Below are positions 8,110 through 15,875 of a stretch of 64,000 bases of DNA, piece after piece. The DNA is from Brevibacterium ravenspurgense (GTDB lineage: Bacteria; Actinomycetota; Actinomycetes; Actinomycetales; Brevibacteriaceae): NCBI RefSeq assembly GCF_001584615.1, contig NZ_LQQC01000010.1, positions 372,001 to 436,000 on the forward strand, read 5' to 3'. Positions within the stretch are counted from its first letter, which is position 1. Every line of letters starts with the position of its first letter. The position numbers and the translations under genes are program-made. Under the pieces are notes generated by a model. It saw only the letters and a list, made by a program, of their open reading frames with translations, made no database searches and was not told where the DNA came from.

Positions 8110-8440
8110 CCCCTGGCTTACCTACACTCACAATAGTCGGTGCGACCATATTGCCAGTCGCCATCGGCGCACTGATCTCATCGATCCGCCCTCCAACCGC
8201 ACCAAAGTCGGCTCCAAGTTCCGGCGGACACTGTAAGCGTAAGCCATCACAAACGTGGATAGTACGTGAAAGCCGAAAACCCGGTCGACCAGCACAACGA
8301 TTTCGCTGACAACTACGGTCGTAAGGTCGTAACGCCCGGGCTTGAGGACCCTCGCAACTCAGAAAACTTCGGCAGGTGGTGGCATCGCTGTCCTACGGCT
8401 TCGACAAAGTCGGGGACCGAAAGCCAAACTCGTATCATCG
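8110..8440 (-). pseudogene. Decayed copy of a class I SAM methyltransferase
   Basis: This stretch aligns base by base with the interior of the intact methyltransferase gene at 11155-11931 (about 11290-11580), in the same orientation. Anchors include the gcCATCGGC.CACTG.aCTCATC block near 8160, GCTCCAAGTTC near 8211 and TTGAGGACCCTCGC near 8341. On the minus strand the last one still reads ARVLKPG, the post-motif III signature of the family. The N-terminal SAM-binding part and the C-terminal ~45 codons are gone, and several indels break the frame. It is clearly a relic, not a gene. Confidence 0.75.
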
Positions 8441-8718
8441 TCGCGGATCGCTAACTGGGACCCATCCATCCTTGTTGATGCACATTTTTGGAGGCGGTAA
8501 GTATCGGAATCACAGATTCGTTTACCGCCCTACGGTCTGGGCAACGCGGATGGCAGCGCTTTCAGCAGGGTATTCCATTGCCCCGATAGCTATCGTATTC
8601 TCGAGTAACAATTCAGACGTTTAAGCGATGGGATATAGGGGCGCAGCTTGGCAAGATTAAGCAATCATAGCCCTCTACACAGCCCAGTGTGCCGTGAACA
8701 TCCGGAGGCGAAGAGCTC
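8441..8718. other. Gene-free lower-GC stretch with a nested inverted repeat
   Basis: I see no gene here. At 8493-8529 GGCGGTAA pairs with TTACCGCC, enclosing a second stem GAATC/GATTC with a 3-base loop, so a structured RNA or a protein-binding palindrome is possible. The last bases before the next gene carry GGAGG (8702-8706) upstream of ATG 8719. Confidence 0.4.
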
Positions 8719-9891
8719 ATGATTCTGCAAAGAAGAATTGTGTGGACGTTTATGTCTGCGCTGGCAACGGGCGCGTTTCTGGCGAACATGGCCTTACCCG
8801 CGCAAGCAGAAGGTGTGCAGGTCCGAGATGCTGAGTATACTCTCGACGCATTGTCGAGTCGCGATCTTGTCATCGGTGGTATTGATTCCGTAAAGAGTTC
8901 GACACGTAACGGCACGCCAAACTTCGACATCGAGGATGGGGTGCAAATAGGCACATTTAAAGGCGATAGAACTGTGATCGTCGACGCTTCTCTCGTGGCG
9001 CATGGAGCACTCGCGGTAGTCGACACAGAGCAAGTTGATCTTTCTTGGGAGGGCGTCGACGCCACACGAAGGTATGCCGTGTTTCGCGACAACGAACTGC
9101 TTGCAGAAACGTCTGAACGGTCTTTCCGAGACTCGAACACTTCGCCAGGCGCAATTTATCACTATCGTGTGGAGACCGTTGTCCCTGAGGGGACGGCTCT
9201 TCCTACCTCGGAAGATGCGACGATTCATGGATTCGACGTCATCGTTCCTGACTCCCCGGACCTAATGGCAGAGGCAGCGGAATACAACACCAAAATTAAA
9301 GCAATGGCCGCGCGTAAGGGATCGACGGTGCGATATCGGACGTTCATTCCGCAGGCAAAGCTCAGCGCACCACTGGTAGGTTGTGGTAGCTACCGCAGTC
9401 TGAGCGGGCACAAGTTCGGTGGGGATAACCGGGGTTACAATGCCAGTTATGGGACTTCTCGCACGAGTATGACGGCGAATGTACGGTGGGACGGCCGGGG
9501 ACTCGTTAGCAGTTCCAATAAAGTAGGCGCAACGAAAGTATACAATTCGAAGGGCAAGCTTGTAGCTACGAAGACGGCATCTGCCAAGGACATGTCAATT
9601 AAGCAGCTCGGAAAGACAAAGTCAGCCGTCGATCTCCGTTTCAGGCTAAAAGCAGGAAACCCATTTTGCAAGCACAACTCGATTCAGGGCGCGTTTACGA
9701 TCACGATCACTAAAAATGGCTCCTACAGGATAATTTCTGGCAGCCATCGTCAAATGCCGAATCACGAGGTGTATGTATCCTCAACCACCGGAAAGTGGAA
9801 GACTGTCTACAAGCGAAAGTACGCAAGTGCTGCGTGCCTGGTTCGTTGGGCCTGCCCAGAGGCTCAGATGGTGGGTTATGGAAGCTATTGA
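8719..9891 (+). CDS. Secreted protein with a fibronectin-III-like domain and a Cys-containing C-terminal domain of unknown function
   Basis: 390 residues. A clear Sec signal peptide (basic MILQRRIVW, hydrophobic core, AQA cleavage after residue 30). Residues about 100-155 look like an Fn3 domain (VDLSWEGVDATRRYAVFRDN ... YHYRVETV). The C-terminal ~190 residues begin with YRTFIPQAKLSAPLVGCGSY and KFGGDNRGYN, a pattern I loosely associate with DUF3238-type secreted proteins (unverified). Four Cys in this part (GCGS, FCKH, AACL, WACP) could form two disulphides. Base composition is lower in GC than the neighbours, suggesting transfer. Its last 14 bases overlap the membrane-protein gene downstream, implying coupled expression. 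Function unknown. Confidence 0.75.
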   Translation: MILQRRIVWTFMSALATGAFLANMALPAQAEGVQVRDAEYTLDALSSRDLVIGGIDSVKSSTRNGTPNFDIEDGVQIGTFKGDRTVIVDASLVAHGALAVVDTEQVDLSWEGVDATRRYAVFRDNELLAETSERSFRDSNTSPGAIYHYRVETVVPEGTALPTSEDATIHGFDVIVPDSPDLMAEAAEYNTKIKAMAARKGSTVRYRTFIPQAKLSAPLVGCGSYRSLSGHKFGGDNRGYNASYGTSRTSMTANVRWDGRGLVSSSNKVGATKVYNSKGKLVATKTASAKDMSIKQLGKTKSAVDLRFRLKAGNPFCKHNSIQGAFTITITKNGSYRIISGSHRQMPNHEVYVSSTTGKWKTVYKRKYASAACLVRWACPEAQMVGYGSY

Positions 9892-10351
9892 TCGACCACA
9901 CAGCTCTGGGCTTGTGCTGCGACGCCGTTTCATCATGGTCAGTGCTCTCGCGGGCGGATTCACAATACAGACACTTTACAGCTTTGGGTTCGCCGCGTAT
10001 CTGAACATCCCAGAGGGTCACCGATGGCCGCCTGTCGTTGCCGCCGGTCTCATGACCCTGGTCCTCGCGGTCGGCGCCTGGGGACGCGAAAGAAAAATGG
10101 CTCGCATCGCCAAAACTGCCGCCATTTCGGCCGTTGCGTTCATTCTCTCGAACGCTCTGCTCGCACAGATCGATGCCTTAGTTCAGGCCCAGATTTTCAT
10201 GAGTGTGAGCCATGTGGTGAGCGATGTGCTCATGAGGATTTTCTACTTCTTCATTCTCACGGGCGAAGCATGGTCATCGTTCTTCATCTCGATGGCTGTA
10301 GCCGCCCTTATCACTACTCCAGCCGCGCCACCTTCCCACACCCGCAGGTAG
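9878..10351 (+). CDS. Small polytopic membrane protein overlapping the secreted-protein gene
   Basis: 157 residues from ATG 9878; the frame extends upstream, but that part would be buried in the preceding gene. It has about four hydrophobic segments (near residues 18-40, 50-67, 78-97 and 132-152), an Arg-rich first loop (GLVLRRRF) and a short polar C-terminus. I recognise no family. The 14-base overlap with the secreted protein suggests the two act together, for example as export or immunity partner. That is inference from position and topology only. Confidence 0.6.
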   Translation: MEAIDRPHSSGLVLRRRFIMVSALAGGFTIQTLYSFGFAAYLNIPEGHRWPPVVAAGLMTLVLAVGAWGRERKMARIAKTAAISAVAFILSNALLAQIDALVQAQIFMSVSHVVSDVLMRIFYFFILTGEAWSSFFISMAVAALITTPAAPPSHTRR

Positions 10352-10447
10352 ACACGAGAAGGCCACAACAACAGCCCCTCCATCTGCAACCGGCCAAGCT
10401 TGCTGCGCGTGTTCCCTTCCGTCAATGAGTAGATCAGCACACAAGTA

Positions 10448-11158
10448 TCAGTTATCGGTGCGCGGCATCCAGATCCAGCCTTCGCGCAGTGCAGTCTGTC
10501 TGTGCTCTTCCGGAGGCTCATAAGCCTTGCCCGTCACCACCGTGTGTGCTGACAAAGCGGCGAGAACAGCATCGAGCGCGTTGTCATCTGCCACACAGAG
10601 ATCCTTGTGCTCGCGACTCATGACGAGGCGGAGGGACCCAAGAATCTCTTCTCTCACCTGCGCATTGGCGGCACCTTTGTAGCCACGGTGCTTAAGCCCG
10701 TGCTGGAAGAGGAAGCCTGCCGGATAGACCTCGCAGATCCGCCCTGATCCATCGCGCGCCGTGTCGATCCCCAATAGCTTCAGCTGCGCTTCAATGCCGC
10801 TCCACCGCAGTGCCGGATATGCGATCCTGTCAGTTGACACACTCAGCGGGCGCAGACCGAAATCCTCTTTGAGGACTCTGTCAGTCAGCCGCAGAACCGC
10901 CTCTGTCCGCCAGTCAGCACACTGCTGCGGCCCACCAGCGTGGTGAGCACTGACCAGGTCAACGAACCTGTCCGGCCAGCCGAGCGGCACATCGACCCCG
11001 GTCTTCACCGACCGCCGGATGGCTTCGATGATGGCGCTGTCGTGGGCACCGACCTCGAGCTGCTCAACTCGAAGCGCTGAGGAGTCAGCAGACACAACCG
11101 CAAGACCTGTCTGGGCAGTCTGTGAAGCAAGGTCGACCCCAGCAATAAACACTGTCAT
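10448..11158 (-). CDS. DUF429 family protein (predicted RNase H-fold nuclease-like)
   Basis: 236 residues. The N-terminus MTVFIAGVDLASQTAQTGLAVV is the DUF429 signature, with the first acidic residue of an RNase H-like fold. VDVPLGWPDRF and the later RLTDRVLKEDFGLRP, SGRICEVYPAG and CVADDNALDAVLAAL segments also fit the family. The biochemical role of the family is not established. ATG 11158 overlaps the stop of the methyltransferase by 4 bases (ATGA), so the two are translationally coupled; this overlap decides the start over upstream in-frame codons. Confidence 0.85.
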   Translation of the reverse strand: MTVFIAGVDLASQTAQTGLAVVSADSSALRVEQLEVGAHDSAIIEAIRRSVKTGVDVPLGWPDRFVDLVSAHHAGGPQQCADWRTEAVLRLTDRVLKEDFGLRPLSVSTDRIAYPALRWSGIEAQLKLLGIDTARDGSGRICEVYPAGFLFQHGLKHRGYKGAANAQVREEILGSLRLVMSREHKDLCVADDNALDAVLAALSAHTVVTGKAYEPPEEHRQTALREGWIWMPRTDN

Positions 11159-11931
11159 TGCTTCTGCGCCATGTACGTCAAACACATGTACGGAAGATCA
11201 AACGGCTCACTCACCGGATGTTCTTCGGTCAAATAGCCGCGCAGGTTGCCCTCGACACGCGCGCGGACCGTGTCATTTGAGCGCAGCCAGTACGTACGCG
11301 TTGCTGTCAGCGCAACCGTGTCGTCAATCGTCATCGGCACACTGAACTCATCAATGCGCGCTTCGACCGTACCGAAACCTGCTCCAAGTTCGGGCCGCCA
11401 CTGCGGGCGATAGACATCACCGGCGTGCATGATGCGTGACAGTCGTAGAACCCAGTCAACCCGCACATCGAGCTGGTTGAGAACTATGGCCGCCACTCCC
11501 CCGGGTTTGAGGACCCTCGCGAACTCCGCTGAGGCCGCCTCGGCATCAAACCAGTGCCACGCTTGAGCAGACACTACGAGGTCGAACGATGCATCAGAAA
11601 AGGGCAGCTGTTCTGCCCGAGCGGTTGTCGACGGCAGAGGGTTGATCTCCAAGAGCGCCGAGTCCGGATCGGCTGCGTGAACGTCAAAGCCACGCTCAGC
11701 AAGCGCCCGACCGTATTTCCCGGTACCGGAACCAACGTCGAGCACCCGAAGTCCCGCAGGATCAGCGGGCACCTCTCCCCCGTCCTCGGCGGCAGCAGCC
11801 AGCGCGCGGTCAGAGACAGCGCGAACGGCCGTATCGGGATAGCTGGGTCGAATGCGCTCGTACTCGTATGCCGAAGCACCGAACAGAGTGCCGCGTCCTT
11901 TAGCATCGCGGCGAATCTTCGGGCTTGCCAT
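11155..11931 (-). CDS. Class I SAM-dependent methyltransferase
   Basis: 258 residues of Methyltransf_11 type. Motif I LRVLDVGSGTGKYGRAL, motif II acidic residue in VHAADPDSALL, FDLVVSAQAWHWFDAEAASAEFARVLKPGG covering motifs post-I to III. The AWHWFD signature is common in small-molecule methyltransferases; the substrate is unknown. The start codon overlaps the Ldh stop by one base and its own stop overlaps DUF429 by four, so the three genes form one leftward operon. A decayed copy of its middle section lies 3 kb away at 8110-8440. Confidence 0.88.
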   Translation of the reverse strand: MASPKIRRDAKGRGTLFGASAYEYERIRPSYPDTAVRAVSDRALAAAAEDGGEVPADPAGLRVLDVGSGTGKYGRALAERGFDVHAADPDSALLEINPLPSTTARAEQLPFSDASFDLVVSAQAWHWFDAEAASAEFARVLKPGGVAAIVLNQLDVRVDWVLRLSRIMHAGDVYRPQWRPELGAGFGTVEARIDEFSVPMTIDDTVALTATRTYWLRSNDTVRARVEGNLRGYLTEEHPVSEPFDLPYMCLTYMAQKQ

Positions 11932-13007
11932 CAGACCTCGGTCAGAATGAATTCCGCCCCGGCGTCCTCGACGGCTTCCCGGATCGCCTGCACCATGCCG
12001 TCCGAAATGGGAATGCCGTTGACGGAGCGGTCCTCCACCGAGCGGTGCTCAGGATCACCGGCAACCTGCACGGGTTCGTCCGGGTCAACGGGCTCCATAC
12101 CGCGCAGGGTGTCCCGCAGAACGCGTGCGTACTCTTCGGCGTCGGCACCTTCACCGAACGCGCGCGGATCAATCGCCAAGAAGAAGTAGCCAATCGACTG
12201 GCGTCCGGCGACATCACCCGGCTGGTCGGAACCGGACAGGGCAGCCGAGAGCAGCTGCACCATCGTGGCAAGCGCGTAGCCCTTGTGCCCACCGGCGCTG
12301 TTGCCGCCAACCGGAAGAAGCCCAATGTCGGAGCTTTCCGGGTTCAAAAGAGCGTTGTAGACCTGCATGCCGTCCGTGACAACCTCACCGCTGCCATCCG
12401 TTGCCCATTCACCGGCGAGTGGCTCATCCGCGTAGGCGTAGACCTTGACCTTGTTGCCGGGCACAACGGTGGTGGCCATGTCAACGAAAATGGGCTCTTC
12501 GTCCTTCACCGGGTGTGCGAAGGCAATCGGATTCGTTCCCATGAGCGCATGCTTGGCGCCGGTCGGCTTCTGCATGGCCGAACGCGTCGAACACGTTGCA
12601 ATGCCCACCATGCCCCTGCGAGCAGCTCGCAGGACATACTGTCCGGCAGCCCCGAAGTGATTCGCATTGCGCACCGACCCGATGCCCACTCCGAACTTCT
12701 CTGCCGCTTCGATTGCTGCGTCCATCGCGCGCACGCTCACCGGATGACCGAAGCCATGGTCGGCGTCAAAAACCGAAACCGCACCGAACTGGTGATCCAG
12801 GCGCTGTTCGGCCTTTTCATTCAGGGTGCCGTCGGAGATCTCCTGCCAGTACAGGGGAAGCATCGAAATGCCGTGCGAGTCAACACCCGACAGGTCGGTG
12901 GCAAACATGATCTCTGTGCACACCTGCGCCTGGTCTTCTGCCAGTCCAAAGGCTTTAAGCCCAGTGAAGATCTGCTCTTTGACGGATTGCGGGGTGTAAC
13001 GACGCAT
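11931..13007 (-). CDS. Ldh/malate-lactate-type NAD(P)-dependent 2-hydroxyacid dehydrogenase
   Basis: 358 residues of the YlbC/MdH (Ldh_2) family, which is unrelated to classical lactate dehydrogenases and includes malate, ureidoglycolate and sulfolactate dehydrogenases. Typical motifs: LSGVDSHGISMLP near residue 40 (active-site His), DADHGFGHPVSVRAMDAAIE, VRNANHFGAAGQYVLRAA, GGHKGYALATMVQLLS. The substrate cannot be assigned. It is first in the operon with the methyltransferase and DUF429; GGAGG-like AGGCCTCC lies just upstream of the ATG at 13007. Divergent from the aminotransferase at 13173. Confidence 0.88.
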   Translation of the reverse strand: MRRYTPQSVKEQIFTGLKAFGLAEDQAQVCTEIMFATDLSGVDSHGISMLPLYWQEISDGTLNEKAEQRLDHQFGAVSVFDADHGFGHPVSVRAMDAAIEAAEKFGVGIGSVRNANHFGAAGQYVLRAARRGMVGIATCSTRSAMQKPTGAKHALMGTNPIAFAHPVKDEEPIFVDMATTVVPGNKVKVYAYADEPLAGEWATDGSGEVVTDGMQVYNALLNPESSDIGLLPVGGNSAGGHKGYALATMVQLLSAALSGSDQPGDVAGRQSIGYFFLAIDPRAFGEGADAEEYARVLRDTLRGMEPVDPDEPVQVAGDPEHRSVEDRSVNGIPISDGMVQAIREAVEDAGAEFILTEV

Positions 13008-13172
13008 AGGAGGCCTTCCTCAGCTGGGGTTGATTCAAGCGGCACACGTGCGGTGTGTGTCGGTTCGCTGCAACCCAGCCTATCCGGTGTCTGCGGCGTA
13101 CCAATGGGAGCCTAAAATGAACCGAGAGTGTATATTTCCTGGGTTTTCTTCTTAAGAACCAGAAAGGCCATG

Positions 13173-14396
13173 ATGGACGTTTCCCTTGAGCAGGCACAGG
13201 CTGACTACCGCGCGTTCGCCGCTCGCGGCCTCAATCTCGACATCACCCGAGGCAAGCCGGCACCCGAACAGCTTGACCTGTCGGCTGATCTGCTGACGAA
13301 CGTCACGGGTGACGACTTCACCTCGCCTTCGGGAATCGACACCCGCAACTACGGCGGCCTTGACGGACTGAAGGAACTCCGCGAAATCTTCGGTGAGCTC
13401 TACAAGGTGCCCACCGAGCAGATCTTGGCGCAGGGTTCGTCATCTTTGACGCTTGAGTACATGACCCTGGACTTCGCCAAGCGCTACGGCACCCCCGCGG
13501 GTGCCCCGTGGACGAATGCCAAGATCCTCTGCCCCGTTCCCGGCTACGACCGCCATTTCCAGTTGGCAGAAGCCCTCGGCTACGAGCTCATCGCAATCCG
13601 CACGGACGATGAAGGACCCGTCATGGACGACGTCCGCCGCTATGTGGCAGACCCAGATGTCCGCGCCATGTGGCTCGTACCCATGTACTCCAACCCGACC
13701 GGCACATCGATCAGCGAAGCCAGGGCCCGCGAACTCGCTGAAATCAAGGCGGCAGCAGACGACTTCACCCTCCTGTGGGACAACGCCTACGGCCTGCACC
13801 ACCTGTCAGATGACAACCAGGCACCCATGGTCGACATCCTGTCCCTGTGCGCCGAAGCAGGCCACCCCGACCGCCCCTGGATCTACGCCTCGACATCGAA
13901 GATGACCTTCGCAGGCGCGGGTGTGGCGTTCTTCGCCAGCTCCCCCGCCGTCATCGAGTGGTACCGCACCCACATGGGGGCCGCCATGATCGGCCCGGAC
14001 AAGATCAACCAGCTGCGCCACCTGCGGTTCTTCCGCGATGCCGACGGCGTTCGCGAACACATGCGCCGCCACGCAGAGATCATCCGCCCGAAGTTCGAAG
14101 CCGTGCTCACCGCGCTTGAAAACGGTCTGAGTTCCGACGTCGCGTCATGGACGCAGCCGAACGGCGGCTACTTCATCACCCTGCGCGTCCCCAACGGCAC
14201 CGCCTCAAAGGTTGTGAAGTACGCGGCCGAAGCCGGTGTAGCTCTCACCCCCGCAGGCTCCACCCACCCGCACGGGCTTGACCCCAACGACGCCTACATC
14301 CGGATCGCGCCCTCAATGCCGAGCCTCGAAGACGTCACCGCCGCAGCCGAAGGCCTGGTCGCCTGCGTGCGCCTGGCCGCAGCCGAACTCGGCTGA
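13173..14396 (+). CDS. Class I aminotransferase, Aminotran_MocR / aspartate aminotransferase type Ic
   Basis: PLP-dependent transaminase, cytosolic, of the group annotated as aspartate or alanine-type aminotransferases in actinobacteria. 407 residues: LDITRGKPAPEQLDLS, NYGGLDGLKELREIFGE, the MYSNPTGTS substrate/cofactor motif, LLWDNAYGLHHL with the PLP Asp/Tyr, and STSKMTFAGAGVAFFAS with the Schiff-base Lys. Two adjacent ATGs occur (13170, 13173); the second is preferred because AGAAAGG ends 5 bases before it. A strong hairpin follows. Confidence 0.88.
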   Translation: MDVSLEQAQADYRAFAARGLNLDITRGKPAPEQLDLSADLLTNVTGDDFTSPSGIDTRNYGGLDGLKELREIFGELYKVPTEQILAQGSSSLTLEYMTLDFAKRYGTPAGAPWTNAKILCPVPGYDRHFQLAEALGYELIAIRTDDEGPVMDDVRRYVADPDVRAMWLVPMYSNPTGTSISEARARELAEIKAAADDFTLLWDNAYGLHHLSDDNQAPMVDILSLCAEAGHPDRPWIYASTSKMTFAGAGVAFFASSPAVIEWYRTHMGAAMIGPDKINQLRHLRFFRDADGVREHMRRHAEIIRPKFEAVLTALENGLSSDVASWTQPNGGYFITLRVPNGTASKVVKYAAEAGVALTPAGSTHPHGLDPNDAYIRIAPSMPSLEDVTAAAEGLVACVRLAAAELG

Positions 14397-14410
14397 ACCC
14401 TCCCCCAAGA

Positions 14411-14454
14411 AAGAACGAGGCGGAGCTCACTTTGGTGAGCTCCGCCTCGTTCTT
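14411..14454. terminator. Bidirectional hairpin between aminotransferase and dehydrogenase genes
   Basis: Perfect 20-bp stem (14411-14430 with 14435-14454) with a TTTG loop, between convergent stops. On the plus strand TCTTGTT follows. Confidence 0.85.
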
Positions 14455-14466
14455 CTTGTTCCCCAG

Positions 14467-15324
14467 TCAGCGGTAGTCGTAGAAACCGCGGCCGGTCTTC
14501 CGGCCGAGCAGTCCTCCGTCGACCATGCGCGACAGCAGGACCGGCGGCTTGTCGGCGGCAGCACCGGTTTCTTCATAGATCGACTGGCCGACGAACAGGC
14601 ACGTGTCCAGCCCGATGAGGTCAGCAAGCGTGAGCGGACCCATGGGGTGGGCGGCACCGTTCATCATGCCGTTGTCGATATCTTCCTTCGTTGCGTGACC
14701 GGCTTCGTACATGCGGATGGCGGCGAAAAGGTACGGGATGAGCAGAGCGTTGACGATGAAGCCGGGGCGGTCGTCCGAGCGGATGGGCTTCTTACCCAGA
14801 ACGTCAATCGAGAACTTCTCAATCGTGTTTGCAACCTCCGGATCAGTCAGCACGGAGCTGATGATCTCGACAAGCGGCTGCACCGGTGCGGGGTTGAAGA
14901 AGTGCAGACCGAGAACCCGCTCCGGACGTGAGGTCACCTGCGCGAAGCGGATGATCGGCATGGACGAGGTGTTGGACGCAAGAATCGCGTTCTTATCGGT
15001 GACGATGCCGTCGAGTTCAGAGAAGATCGACTTCTTGATCTCTTCGTTTTCACTGGCAGCTTCGATGACCAGCTGACGGTCGGCCATGGCCTGCAGATCA
15101 GTTGTGAAGGTCAGGCGGCCGAGAGCCGCGTCGGCGTCTTCCTGGCTGAGCTTGCCGCGCTCAACGCCCTTGGCGAAGGACTTCTCGATCCGGCCGCGGC
15201 CGGCTGCGACAGCTTCGTCGCTGATATCCCGGACGACGACGTCCAGACCCGAACGAGCGAGGACCTCGGCAATGCCCGAGCCCATGAGGCCGGAGCCGAT
15301 GACACCTGCTTTCGTGATTTCCAT
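14467..15324 (-). CDS. 3-hydroxybutyryl-CoA dehydrogenase / 3-hydroxyacyl-CoA dehydrogenase
   Basis: 285 residues. NAD-binding Rossmann motif GVIGSGLMGSGIAEVLARSG at the N-terminus, ILASNTSSMPI, the catalytic-His segment LGLHFFNPAPVQPLVEII and GFIVNALLIPY lead to the helical C-terminal dimer domain (ATKEDIDNGMMNGAAHPMGPL). It oxidises 3-hydroxyacyl-CoA to 3-ketoacyl-CoA with NAD(P)+. The start is ATG 15324 with CGAAAGGAG about 5 bases upstream. It sits 53 bases below def on the same strand; no other beta-oxidation gene is visible here. Confidence 0.92.
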   Translation of the reverse strand: MEITKAGVIGSGLMGSGIAEVLARSGLDVVVRDISDEAVAAGRGRIEKSFAKGVERGKLSQEDADAALGRLTFTTDLQAMADRQLVIEAASENEEIKKSIFSELDGIVTDKNAILASNTSSMPIIRFAQVTSRPERVLGLHFFNPAPVQPLVEIISSVLTDPEVANTIEKFSIDVLGKKPIRSDDRPGFIVNALLIPYLFAAIRMYEAGHATKEDIDNGMMNGAAHPMGPLTLADLIGLDTCLFVGQSIYEETGAAADKPPVLLSRMVDGGLLGRKTGRGFYDYR

Positions 15325-15377
15325 TGTTCTCCTTTCGAAGACGAAAGGCGGCGACCCTTTACGGGCCGCCGCCGATT

Positions 15378-15875
15378 TCAGCTGCCGAACCAAGCGGAAT
15401 TGCGAATCTGCTTCATCGCCTCTTTCCGCCGTGGCCCGGGCAGTGTCTGAACGTACACAACGCCGTTCAGGTGGTCTGTTTCGTGCTGGAGCATCTGCGC
15501 GAACACCCCATCACCGCGCAGTTCGACCGGGTTGCCTTCAGCGTCGAAGCCCTTCACGGCCGCATATTCCCAGCGCGGGGTGGGAAACTGCAGACCCGGG
15601 ATCGACAGGCAGCCTTCGCCGATGTCGCGCTTCTCGCCCGACGTTTCGATGATCTCGGGATTGAAGATCGCACCGGTGCGGCCGTCGACGTCATAGCCGA
15701 AGGCTCGAAGGGCAACCCCAATCTGGGGCGCTGCCACGGCGGCACGGCCGTCGGGCAGCGACGAGTCGATGAGGTCTTGCGCCAGCGCCCGAGTTGCCGA
15801 CCCGAATTCGGTGACGGGCCGGCACTCAGTGCGCAAGACGGGATCTCCGAAGAGCCTGATGGCTCGTTCAGCCAT
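15378..15875 (-). CDS. def: Peptide deformylase
   Basis: Removes the N-formyl group from nascent proteins. 165 residues from ATG 15875, overlapping the end of pyc by 8 bases. Motif 1 reads AAVAAPQIGV (normally GxGLAAPQ, so the first Gly is replaced), motif 2 is EGCLS with the metal Cys, and motif 3 MLQHETDHLNG supplies both His and the catalytic Glu. The metal site is complete. Methionine aminopeptidase, the next enzyme in N-terminal processing, is encoded far away at 59924. Confidence 0.93.
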   Translation of the reverse strand: MAERAIRLFGDPVLRTECRPVTEFGSATRALAQDLIDSSLPDGRAAVAAPQIGVALRAFGYDVDGRTGAIFNPEIIETSGEKRDIGEGCLSIPGLQFPTPRWEYAAVKGFDAEGNPVELRGDGVFAQMLQHETDHLNGVVYVQTLPGPRRKEAMKQIRNSAWFGS

